Source of the DNA: Cercis canadensis
Taxonomy: Eukaryota; Streptophyta; Magnoliopsida; Fabales; Fabaceae
DNA length: 64,000 nt
Reading direction: 5' to 3'
Assembly (NCBI GenBank): GCA_003255065.1
Contig: QAOA01006992.1
Span: 275,015-339,014, forward strand
The notes under the pieces were generated by a model that had not been told where the DNA came from, did no database searches, and saw only the letters and a program-made list of their open reading frames with translations. The position numbers and the translations under genes were made by a program. Of this stretch, positions 49,671-60,023 are shown piece by piece (position 1 is the first letter of the stretch; each line of letters begins with the position of its first letter).

Positions 49671-51377
49671 ATGATAACAGAAATGAAAGCAGCAAACGCT
49701 TTGGGGGCGAAAACAGCACGAGCCTGTGATAGCTGCCTCCGCAGAAGGGCACGTTGGTTTTGTGGTGCAGATGATGCTTTCCTCTGCCATGCCTGTGATA
49801 CATTAGTCCACTCTGCAAATCAATTAGCCAGCAGACACGAAAGGGTTCGGCTTCAAACTGCTTCCTCTAAGGTCAGCTCCTCATTGACCCCTAATAAGCT
49901 AACTGCACAATCATGGCACAGTGGATTCACACGCAAGGCAAGAACCCCACGTCATAACAAGCACTTATTGGGGCAACAACACAAACATGAAGAACAACAA
50001 GAAGAAGAAGATTTGCTTTTGAATAGCAGTAATAGTGTTCTTCCTGTTGTTCCTGAGCTTGCAAGTGAAGAGCCTTTGCTGGAGGAGACTGAGGAGCAGC
50101 TTCTATGTCGCGTGCCGGTTTTTGACCCTTTTGATGCGGGGCTTTGCAGTTTATACAGTGAGGTGGGGGATGAGAGGTTGGACTTGGACACCACCACCAT
50201 GAAGAAAGAGACTGTGCATGGTGAAGAAACCTATGAATTGGACAATTTATCTGAGTTTCTTCCATCAGATATGGATCTCGCAGAGTTTGCTGCTGATGTT
50301 GAGAGCTTGCTGGGAAGTGGGCTCGATGAGGATGCTGGTGAAGTGAAAGATTCAGAACTGTTTGATTGTAAAGAAGAAGAAGATGTAGGTATATATTTGG
50401 GAGCGAGAGCGAAAAGTACAATGGTAAAGGTTAAGGATGAACAAGTAGAAGCTGTTCCAACTTGTGATCATTTGGAGTCAGTTCTGGACATGGAGGCCTT
50501 AAATTGGAGCATTGAATCAGAATCATTAGCTGATGTACTGCAGGAAGAGGAGGAGAAGGTGGTGGTGCCGGTGGCGGCGAATGACGGCAATAGTGTTGGT
50601 AAATTGGGAACAAAGAGGAAGATATTTTTGAGGCTTAACTATGAGGATATCATTTCTGCTTGGGCCAGCCAAGGCTCTCCTTGGACAACAGGAAACCCAC
50701 CTCAGTTCATTTCTAGTGACTGCTGGCCACACAGCTTGGTACTTTCTTCTTTCAACTTCTTATGTATATATGTTGCAATTAGATTAACAAAATCAAACTC
50801 ATAATGAATTTTAGGAAAATTCTAGCTTCAAGTTAACAAAAACATTTCTAGCTAGTTTGAATCCTCAAAATGCGGTTATGAACCAAACCAGAAATATCTT
50901 TGTTAACTTGCACGTAAAAGAAGGTCATACATAATATCTAAGCTTAACTTAGGTGGTTACGGTGGATCAGGATGCATAGAGCTTCTAGGTTCAAGTTGAC
51001 GCAACAAGTTCCTAATGTACCAAAATAAAAAATAATAATAATAATAAATAAAAAGAGAGAGAGAATGTTAATATACTATTTCTATATAACTAATTGACAT
51101 GCAATTGTGTGGTTCTACATTTCAGGGTTCAAGTGGTGCAGATGTTCAGCAGTGTTATGGGGAAGTAGGAAGCTTAAGGGGACAGCTAGTAGGGAGTGGA
51201 GATGGGGGTAGAGAAGCAAGAGTGTCAAGGTACAGAGAGAAGAGAAGGACACGTTTGTTTGCAAAGAAGATAAGGTATGAAGTGAGGAAATTGAACGCAG
51301 AGAAGAGACCTAGAATGAAAGGTCGATTTGTGAAGAGGAGTTCCTTTGTTGGAACTACTGCTTTTCCTTACCACTGA
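49671..51377 (+). CDS. CONSTANS-LIKE 16-type B-box/CCT protein, two exons
   Basis: Exon 1 (49671-50738) and exon 2 (51126-51377) join in phase (AGCTTG|GTACTT and TTTCAG|GGTTCA) to 439 residues. One B-box lies at residues 19-61, with zinc ligands C19, C22, C31, C39, C42, H47 and H56 visible in [20 protein letters not shown] and [18 protein letters not shown]. Only one B-box is present. An acidic, Glu/Asp-rich middle follows, and the CCT domain is at about 385-427 ([20 protein letters not shown]). A single B-box plus CCT, with the intron before the CCT, is typical of the COL6/7/8/16 (BBX14-17) group. These nuclear proteins act in photoperiod, chlorophyll or senescence-related regulation. The second ATG (49683, [10 protein letters not shown]) is an alternative start that matches the family's usual beginning. 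Confidence 0.9.
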
Positions 51378-52814
51378 CATCAACCACCTAGTTTCCAAGT
51401 TTGCTTATTTTGGCAATCTTGGATTAACTTGGTTAATTAATTAGGCTATTTATGTATAGCCTGTATTATATAATAACATAACTAAATCTGGTTGCTTTTG
51501 CAATTACTAGATCTCCTAGTCTCTAGCAGCCTAGCATGACTAATGGTAATCATCTCTGCAGTTCGAAGGATTGGATAATCAAATTTAGGAAGACTTTTTA
51601 TTGTTCCTCATTAGAAATTTAATTATTCAATGCTGATGATTACCTAGCAAACAATTTTGAATTTTTGTGGCTGCTGATTAACAATGTTTAATATCAGGTT
51701 GATGAATGTTAAATTGTTCTATCTACAAGATATACATATCTGCTCGCGATTTGAATTCAATCCCTATGCACAACAAGATGAATGAGAAAAGAAATGGAGG
51801 AGAAAGATGAGCACGTCACAAAATTGAACAATTTAATTAACTCTCTCAGTTTCCTTAATTAAGTTAACAGATGGAAATCTGCAAGAACTTCTAAATAGAA
51901 AGGGCTTGGTTGGAGTAAATAAGGCAATAACTTTTAAGAAATACCTCTAAGCATCCCAGTTCTATTAACATCAATGTGACCTTAGTTATAACTGGAGGAA
52001 ATTAATAGCTGTCCACCAAATCTGACTAACACAATCTTCTCCTTTAGTTTGCCTATACATGCACGTATGACTTCGAATCCTCCTAGTCCTAAATAAGTAT
52101 ACTGCTAGAGAACATAAAACGTAATACAGAATATATAAGTTAATTAATGTACATTTCATTCCATATTCCATAGTCTCCACTCATTGACTAAGCTGCTGTA
52201 TGAGCACATGAAAAAGGGATTTCCATTGTGATACCACCCTTATATGTGAATATTGGGGTTTCAGTTTTGACAAGAAACATTACCTTTGTTAATGAATGCT
52301 TATGACAATGCTGGGTCGTCTCAACAGAAATTAATAAGGTGGAAATATCTCCTAATGGTAGTGGATACATGCTTTTTTTTTAATTTAATTTTTGAATAAA
52401 ATTGTAAGAATTAGTTAGTCATACTATGAAAATTTAAGATTTTTATAATTGGTTAAACTTTTAATACTTTATTCAAAAATCTTTTCTAATGTAAACATGT
52501 CTTATCATAGGAAATACCATCTTTGTTTTTCATTTGGAGGGTTGTAATATTTTTATAAAGTCATCAAATCTATGAGAAAATCTATATAATTAAGAGACAA
52601 AACATTATGATGGTCAATGGCTGCTTGATTTAGCAGTGATAAACTCGAATCCCTTATTCAATAGATTAAGTTTAAGGTTGTAAGAATCAGTTGGTATAAT
52701 TAATATTCCACGTGAACTCTGTGAGCTAATTCTTAAATTTTTATGAAAAAAAAAACGCCATAATGTGTACGTGTAATATCCTTAGTGAATATATATAACT
52801 TGGATTTGTCTTTC
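51378..52814. other. 3' flank of the COL gene, no further gene
   Basis: The first few hundred bases are likely 3' UTR. The rest is AT-rich with short ORFs only, which I do not accept as genes. Confidence 0.45.
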
Positions 52815-53095
52815 GGTTAACCGAAGGGGCAAGAGCTATTTTACCGTGGAAGTTGACAGTATATCCGTTCTGAAATACCAAGTTTTGTTCTTGCTTCACA
52901 GTGGAAGTTGACAATATATCCATTCTGAAATACCAAGTTTTGTTCTTGCTTCACAGTGGAAGTTGACACTTGACCCATTCTGAAATACCAAGTTTTATCT
53001 TTGGGTTAACCAAAGGGGCAAGAGCTACTTTACCATGGAAGTTGACACTTGACCCATTCTGAAATACCAAGTTTTGTTCTTGCTTTACAGTGGCA
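52815..53095. repeat. Minisatellite with W-box-like TTGAC in each unit
   Basis: Units of about 55 bp start at 52846, 52901 and 52956 with GTGGAAGTTGACA and contain CATTCTGAAATACCAAGTTT. A fourth variant starts at 53035 after a longer spacer. A second motif, GGTTAACCGAAGGGGCAAGAGC, recurs as GGTTAACCAAAGGGGCAAGAGC. Each unit carries TTGAC (the WRKY W-box core). A TATATATA lies just downstream (53107-53114). No gene start that would use it is recognised. Confidence 0.75.
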
Positions 53096-53106
53096 CAGGC
53101 ACTGTC

Positions 53107-53114
53107 TATATATA
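53107..53114 (+). promoter_or_regulatory. TATA-like sequence downstream of the minisatellite
   Basis: GTCTATATATAGCCAAT resembles a TATA box, with a CCAAT-like sequence close behind. The downstream ORF at 53139 onward has no recognisable features. The element could be inactive or drive a non-coding transcript. Confidence 0.3.
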
Positions 53115-54904
53115 GCCAATTTCTGCTTTTGCCTAATAATGCGTTTGTGTGAGGTTTACGAGCAAACTAAGGATGGTCCAAGAGACTTGGGGGAGGCCAA
53201 ATTTGAGAAAAGGATATTACAAAAGCTTCACAAATCAAATACAAAAGGCAATGATACACAAAACAAACTCAAAATGTGCAATCACAATCGTCATGTCACA
53301 ATTTCATGGCCCACCACGCGATGCTTGCTTGGTCTTGGTCCCTCCCAAAGACTCTTCTTGATTTTTAGAATCTTTTTTTTTTCTCTGCAATTACTGTCTC
53401 AAATTCAACTTGTCGTCCTAATTAGGATAATTTACATGAATCAAATTAAGTTCGTGCTTTCTTAATTTTTATCAGAATTTTAAACTTTCAAACTCTTGCA
53501 TGGGTGGGTAATAATCATTGTAAAACAACAAGCAGCTTTCGAGGCCTTCTCCTTTATTTCTCTCATTTTTTCAAGCTTTCTGTTCAGTTTTTTTTAATAC
53601 CTTGACACTTGATTGCTTCCCTTAAAATTGGAAACTTCTATTTCATATGAAATTAGGGTCATGTATTATTAGACTCTGTGAATTATTACTAGTCATACAC
53701 ATCATTAATTCAGAAACTATGGGGTCATTTTCATTATACTGTCATTAGCTTATTAATTACTCAAATAATGTAAAATCAGGAAACACAGAAGGATTGGACG
53801 AGAATGAAATGAAAAAGACCCTTTTAAAAAATTTCAAGATATGATAGGTGAATGCATGAGTCTCATTGTAATTGGAATCCTGATTTCCATACAGCAAACA
53901 AGATATTAAATAAAACTCAATTATCACCACTCTCCCTTACGATATCTACTAATTTAATTCGATTTTGCGATTGAAAGCACACATCTCGATCATTAATTAA
54001 AATAATTTAACGACATCTGATGTTGAAAAACAAGTCAGTACAAAATACGCAAAGATTGTTTAGAAATAATTAAAAAAAATTATGGTATATTAAACACCTA
54101 TACAAATATTCAATCAGTGTCCTAATAAAATCTGAAAAGGTTGTTTTAATCTTAATTAGTGAATTCATGGGCAATCATTCATTAAATCTTAGTCACCTTG
54201 AGATAGATGTAGTTCTTATCTGTTCCTATCTCTTTCTTGTCACCAAAAAAAATAAAAAATAAGAGTTTAATGAAATAAAAGAGTCGCAGAAAGGAACAAG
54301 ATCAATAAAAGCACAGTGAACTTGTACCAGATAGGGAATCTGAATCCTATCTTAATGGAGCTGGACAAACACTAAATTAAAACTTTCATCGGAACTCAAC
54401 TACATAGTCTTGTACCTGTTAAGAAAAGAGGTTTTGTTATTTTGGGAATTGCAGATTTTTTTTATTTGGATGGAATTGAAATTGAAATTTGGTTTTAGAT
54501 TTTAAGACCAGCTTATTTTGTCTGTCGATTAAATTATGTATGACAAACAGAGAAATGGCCAGCCATGTTTTCTTAACTGTTTGTTGTCGTTTTATAAGTT
54601 GAAAAAGGAAAGGAAAAACCCTATATGGCAGATTGCATGAGCTCAATTGACACCACTTTGGTAATGTGGAAGTGGGTTTCAGACCTATCTAGGATTTAGG
54701 AGTATTCTGTTTCTAGTATATGTTTGTGAATGGAGTAATTTAATTGGGTTTTCCCTTTGCCAATCAATTTTAATCAAGCTTCTTATCTTATTAGCAAGAG
54801 GGTTAAGTGTATTAGCATGCCCAAATGATATTTCTTTGAGAAAACATAATGTCCTAATCAACATATCAATTTATTAATTGAAAGAATTATTTTAGGGTCT
54901 ATCT
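53115..54904. other. Intergenic, no gene seen
   Basis: AT-rich sequence with short ORFs. There is no protein-like domain and no repeat that I can bound. Confidence 0.4.
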
Positions 54905-54913
54905 AAAAGCTTT

Positions 54914-55140
54914 GGCAGATTGACCAAAAAAATACATTTTTGTAAATTATTTATTAAAATGAAATACTTTTGATTATTTTATTAATGGGACCCGAATAAG
55001 ATAAGTCATGTTAGGTGACTTCTTTTTTCTTGTGTCTATTAATAATTTAATCAAAATTATCCCAAATTGATAAATAGTTTTTAAACTATTCCATTTGTGT
55101 AAATAATTTACGAAATTATATTTTTTTTAGTCATTTTGCC
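54914..55140. mobile_element. Short MULE-type MITE with 9-bp target-site duplication
   Basis: The termini GGCAGATTGACCAAAAAAAT (left) and GGCAAAATGACTAAAAAAAA (right, reverse-complemented) are inverted repeats that continue through TTTGTAAATTATTTA. AAAAGCTTT flanks exactly on both sides (54905-54913 and 55141-55149). It is 227 bp and non-coding. It ends only about 400 bp before the miR319 hairpin. Confidence 0.8.
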
Positions 55141-55196
55141 AAAAGCTTTTCCTAAAAAAACTATAAACTAGGAGGCATTGAGAGTAGTATCTTTTG

Positions 55197-55625
55197 TAGG
55201 AGTTGTATTTAAGGAGCAAGGAGAGGAAGGGAAGGGAAGGCAAGGCAAGGCAAGAAGCATTTTACATAGAGGATGAGGTTGGTGTTGTATATGAAATGAG
55301 GGAAGAAGTGCGTATATAGAAATGGGTAAGAGTAAGAAGCGAGAGGGAGCTCCTTTTAGTCCAATATGAAGGGCTGACAAGTGGCAAGAGCTGCCATCCC
55401 ATGCATTAGGNTAGGAGTTGTATTTAAGGAGCAAGGAGAGGAAGGGAAGGCAAGGCAAGGCAAGGCAAGAAGCATTTTACATAGAGGATGAGGTTGGTGT
55501 TGTATATGAAATGAGGGAAGAAGTGCGTATATAGAAATGGGTAAGAGTAAGAAGCGAGAGGGAGCTCCTTTTAGTCCAATATGAAGGGCTGACAAGTGGC
55601 AAGAGCTGCCATCCCATGCATTAGG
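55197..55625. repeat. 214-bp near-identical duplication abutting a single N, carrying the miR319* arm twice
   Basis: 55197-55410 and 55412-55625 are the same 214 bp with almost no differences, joined by an N at 55411. Each copy contains the 5' arm of the miR319 hairpin (55345-55365 and 55560-55580). Only the second is followed by the matching 3' arm. The first is therefore a half-hairpin, most likely a haplotype-overlap artefact. Confidence 0.8.
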
Positions 55626-55790
55626 CTACCCTTAATATTTTTCTCAAGACTCAAGATTGCAGCGCCAGCGGCACAGTAATGTAATGAAATGAAATGTTAA
55701 GTTGGGCCAAGTGCATGGTGTGGGAGCAACTCCTTCCACCTGCTTAGCCCACCCATTGGACTGAAGGGAGCTCCCAAATTTCACCATTTT
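55545..55790 (+). ncRNA. MIR319: MIR319 precursor hairpin
   Basis: Positions 55756-55775 read TTGGACTGAAGGGAGCTCCC, identical to the core of plant miR319. The 5' arm at 55560-55580 (GGGAGCTCCTTTTAGTCCAA) is its near-perfect reverse complement, so the two arms pair with few mismatches. A second paired block closer to the loop (TGCCATCCCATGCATTAGG with CCAAGTGCATGGTGTGGGAG) gives the long double-block stem typical of MIR319 (about 220 nt), which is processed from loop to base. The mature RNA cleaves mRNAs of CIN-type TCP transcription factors that control leaf growth. The 21st base here is A, whereas common isoforms have U. The primary transcript start was not identified. Confidence 0.93.
55756..55775 (+). 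ncRNA. miR319: Mature miR319
   Basis: The 3'-arm 20-mer matches miR319 exactly over the core that pairs with TCP mRNAs. A 20-21-nt product is expected from this arm. An extra A or T at the ends is uncertain without small-RNA reads. Confidence 0.9.
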
Positions 55791-56564
55791 TTAACTTCGC
55801 TTGCACACTTCGTTCTGTTCTCTTTCATTCTGAGTTTAGTCTAGTTTAGCCTTTTCTTTCTATTTTTTCAAGTTTTTTACAGGTTTGTTCTCTCTCACCC
55901 TTCTGCTCCACTCCTACTTTCTTTTTCTTCTTCTTACTTGTGTTTTCAAGCTTTGTATGACAGGACATAAGTAGAAGAACCAACACACTCTGCTGCTGAT
56001 GCCCAGAACAGGAGCTGATTCAGGAAGAGGGAGGAAGACTCAGACAAAAACATGCACCCTTATCATTAACTGCATCATAATTCATAAGGTTCTTCACTTC
56101 CTCAACTTGCAGCTTAAACACTCGTGTCAATAATGAGGAGAGAGCTGCAGGGGAATTGATTGGAACTTCGGGCCATGAATCTTCTTGTTTAGCTTTTACT
56201 CAAAGTTACGTAGTTAAGAAAGCCATTTAGGTATTGTTTTTCCACTTATCACATCAGACCAAGAGCTTCACAGGAATACTCCGTTTATGCATTTTGTCAG
56301 CAGAAAATGATATTGGGTGGCTTAGATTATTAATTTCTTTTTGATGTTCATCATCATGCAATAATATACTATTACAGAGAACATGCCAAGCAACTGCGAG
56401 AGCAGACAAAAAGAAACTCAAACACTCGTACAACTTTTTTTTTAAAAGAAAAATAATTCCTTTTGGGCCATGCACTCATATACAGTTTAATAACCAACAA
56501 TATGCTTGGCTGTGGTGCTTTGTATGTTCTCCTTTCCAGAAAGTTAGGGTTGGGATAAGAGAAT
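55791..56564. other. Downstream part of the MIR319 locus
   Basis: CT-rich sequence (TTCGTTCTGTTCTCTTTCAT and CTTTTTCTTCTTCTTAC) follows the hairpin and may belong to the primary transcript. No ORF was accepted. It ends at the target duplication of the next element. Confidence 0.4.
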
Positions 56565-57200
56565 GAACAAAACTTAAGTAAAATTTTATAGGTGCTGGTG
56601 GTGCTATTCTTTAATTAAAATATAACATGTATATTATTGTGTACACTTCAACGCCACTTCAACATCACCTGTTATATAACTCCATTATCCCTTTCTTTTT
56701 TACTTTCTCCATCTGCCTAAAAGAAATTTCAACAATATAACACAAGAAGCAACAATCTTTTCAAAAAGATAAAATCTTTAAGACCCAATTCCGCATCTCT
56801 TCCTCTACAGCTTTTAATCAAACCCCACAAACGAATCGAACCCAGAAATGAAAAGAAACCCCAAAGGTTTCTAATCCGGATGAAATCACAAAAGGGTCAA
56901 GACCAATGGCGATGAATTCAGGGGGATTCGCGCAATTAACTCAAGAATCAAACAAAAGCAAAGGGAAAAAGATTAAGAAAGTGATTCTTACCCAGAGCCG
57001 AAGAACCAGAGGAAAATAATTCCAAGGTGGAGAGTTTTGACCTTGGCACCAGCGTGAGAGAGAGATGGAGAAGGTGAAGAAAAAAGAAATAACGGCATTA
57101 TGTTGAGGTGGCGCTGAGGTGTACACAATAATACACATGTTATATTTTAATTAAGAAACAACACCACTAGCACCTATAGAACTTTACCTAAGTTTTTTCC
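56565..57200. mobile_element. MULE-type element with 9-bp target-site duplication and gene-like interior
   Basis: The terminal inverted repeats are about 95 bp (left GAACAAAACTTAAGTAAAAT; right in reverse complement GGAAAAAACTTAGGTAAAGT). They include the shared AATTAAAATATAACATGTAT and GTGTACAC blocks. TAAGAGAAT flanks both ends exactly (56556-56564 and 57201-57209). The interior (about 56680-57100) is GC-richer. On the minus strand it resembles a CT-rich leader, a short exon ending TTCTTCGGCTCTGG and a GTAAGA donor followed by intron-like T-rich sequence. This fits a Pack-MULE that captured part of a host gene. The donor gene is not recognised. Confidence 0.75.
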
Positions 57201-57209
57201 TAAGAGAAT

Positions 57210-58809
57210 CACTTACTCAACCTACCAAATCCTGCATGGTTATCAAAGTTCATATTTTAACGCATCACAGTAATGAAGTGGTCATTTATATTCTATATGA
57301 GGAGGAATGAACCAGAGAACATAAAATAAATTTTTTATTATTAATGAAGCACACAGCACCAAGCACAGCAAGGAATAAATTAAACTTATTTCATAATCTG
57401 GTGTTACTTCCGTTCATAGCCTGTCCAGACTTTTCACATATGAATGCTAACAAACAACAAAAACCTAATAAGCCAGCCGAAAACAGGTAAGACCTGGCCC
57501 AGTACAGTTGTGGTTCATAAGATGTCCGAATAAGGCAAAAGAACAATAATACAACTAAATTGCAACATAGCTGCTCCCCCACCTGCTATCCAATTTCACC
57601 AATATGATCTGTTGGGTAATCAATATCCCTGCAAAAAGAGGTAAAAAAAAAAATGATCTTACTAATCCATCTGAGGTTACCACTGTTATGACAAATAAGC
57701 AGCTTAATTGGCAACAATAAACTCTTAGCTCCATTAGTGTGACCAAAATATTATCTCTGATGCCAAACAGTATATACACTTACTGCTTATATTGGTCTTA
57801 CAGTTTAACTCTAAAAAGATTCTTAATTTTCCTAAAGGTTTGGGGAATCACTTCCTTGTCTTATCAAATTAGCAATCCAACTCAACCACCTGACCTTCAA
57901 CACAATTTGTTTGCTTTCATTTCGGTTCCAGTTGTGCGCCTGAAGGAGGCCAAAAGAATTGTACACCTAAACAGGCTGCAGTTTAGAAAATCTTCTAACC
58001 AGGTATATATCAGATTTAAGTCCAAGCAGACATAATAAATTCCCAGCACTGTATATTTCCTACTAATGTATGATTGCGTAATCAAATTGAAAATACAGGC
58101 TAGTAGTGTTCAGATGAAAACAGTCTGAACAAATAAACTTATTAAAAGCAGCCAGATAAGTTCATTTTTTTAAACTTCTACTTCAGAATTTAAAAAAAAA
58201 AAAATTGTAGTGAGCAGTTTTTCTATTAACATTTACCTGTCCTGCCAACAATTCAAACTTCACTTAGTTCCATTTTACACTTTCCATACTTCAATCTTTA
58301 TATCCCTCAGATACCCACACAAATACATAATCACCATCAAGTAACTGCCAGCTATGTATGACACAATTCTCGACATTCAAGTATTTGAGTGCTTTAACTC
58401 CTCCTTATGTTAATATGATGGCTGCAGCAGTTGGAAATTTGCTTTATTGGACCTATTGGAATGCAAGGTATTTTATTGAGATTGCCCCAGAACTACAAGC
58501 AATATATGCATACAAATGAAGATGAAAGACTTAACAATCAAATTATCCGGAAGTTCTATGTAACATTCCTCCAACAACTAAGACAAACAGATTTTTGCCG
58601 CTCCATCATATCCTCAAAGCAATTAACTAGGGGAAAGTAGGAAGTGTTCCAAGCCAGAAGGATAAATATAGGCTTTACAGGAAAAGGAAGGACAATAAAG
58701 AGAGAAAGAAAATAGTTAATAAGGTTAGGCATGCAACTAATTACGTATTTGTATTGAAAATAATATAAAAACCACGTTAGAAATTACCTTTTATTCATCC
58801 ATGGAACAG
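57210..58809. other. 3' flank of the NDUFB10 gene, no further gene
   Basis: AT-rich sequence. ORFs at 57391-58035 on both strands are short and hydrophobic and have no recognisable family. A vague similarity to LSm-like text was considered and dropped. The end near 58809 is probably the 3' UTR of the NDUFB10 gene. Confidence 0.45.
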
Positions 58810-60023
58810 TCAATCAGACTCAACCGACTCAACCTTTGGACCTGATTAAGAAATAAAAAACGAGACAAAAGTAAAGCATCAAAGGACTGACGAGACAATT
58901 ATGCTCCAAAAGATTATTGAGGAAATCATGGAAAGCGATTCCAACCTTATAAAAGCTCAAAACATGAAGGTCCCAATAACAGTATTTTCCGGAGAGAAAT
59001 AATTTGCTTCAAAATTAATAAAAGAAACATATAATTTTTCTTTGCTTTTCTTTTCAAAAATTTTCTCAGCTGATAAAACTAGAGGACCTACGCATCAATC
59101 AGACTTAAAATCGAACCTTTTCAATCGTTTACATTTGAACTTCTAATGCAAGACTCCACCAACTATATTCAATTTTCTCTTCTCAGTTCTCAAACACCAG
59201 GGAAGTTCAATCAGAAGGTATTTATACGTTGTATATCAAAGAAAGTTAGATATTCAAAAACCAAGAAAACTGAGAGATACATTGAGATGAAGGGTGAAGC
59301 TTCGTACTTCCACAATTTTCATCGCTTGCACTGAAGCAAGAGAAAACTTCAAAATCAGGCATCAAAGATGCTAAAACTTCGTTTCCATGTTAATTTCTCT
59401 CCACTACTCAACTTTATCCCTATCCAAATACACTCATTAAACTATTTGGAAAGCTTCGCATATGTAAAGAGGTAAATATAGAAGAAATGCGACAAATGAC
59501 ATCTCCTCCACACCAATCTTAATGCCACCTACACAACGTAATGCCATTTCCCTTCAACATTTTCAACACCCAAAACCACACTTTGATTAATTATTTGAAC
59601 GATTAATAGCAGCTTCAGAAAGCTTAAACAGAACCCACAATTTAACACATAAATATTTCACTTTAATATCAACATTCATCAAAAAACTTCTGGGGAACCA
59701 AACAAATTGGGCCAAGGTGAGAAGAAAAACAAACCATGGAGAGAAGGGTGACGGCCATCTTTGCCCCATCCAATGCCCCGGGTGGATTCGAGATATTGAT
59801 TAACAAGATGGCGACACTTCTGAAGGTGGTTAATGCCTTCGATTCGGTAGCACCATCTGAGCTTCTCTCTGAGTATCTTGGCCTTCTCTATGTCGATCCA
59901 CTTCTCCCTGACTATGTGCTCCCTCATCTCCAGCATCGCCACCGGGTCCTTGTAAGGATTCGCCGGATCGAAGTCATCCGGCGGCGATTCATCGAATTCT
60001 GCATACCCCTTCTTCCTTCCCAT
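58810..60023 (-). CDS. Mitochondrial complex I subunit NDUFB10 (PDSW-type), two exons
   Basis: Exon 1 (60023-59735) starts MGRKKGYAEFDESPPDDFDP and reads through NPYKDPVAMLEMREHIVREK and CYRIEGINHLQKCRHLVNQY to LHG. Exon 2 (58841-58810; donor CCATG|GTTTGT, acceptor TTAATCAG|GTCCAAAGG) adds PKVESVESD and stops. Together they give 106 residues, the length expected for the plant NADH dehydrogenase 1 beta subcomplex subunit 10. The two Cys (CYR and KCR) lie in the conserved stretch. The protein is an accessory subunit of the complex I membrane arm in mitochondria and lacks a cleavable presequence. The last exon is only 10 codons and 894 bp away, so its match to the expected tail is the main evidence for the splice. 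Confidence 0.88.

Noticed and set aside
49927-50421. Minus-strand ORF inside the COL gene
   Set aside because: It is an antisense shadow of the B-box/CCT gene, with His/Ser-rich low-complexity composition.
52846-53090. Regularly spaced repeats resembling a CRISPR array
   Set aside because: The units are 55 bp apart with no unique spacers, and the host is a plant. It is a minisatellite.
57555-57779. Minus-strand ORF with text loosely like an LSm protein (VITVVTSDG)
   Set aside because: The motif order is not colinear with LSm proteins, the frame is short and hydrophobic, and no further exons fit.
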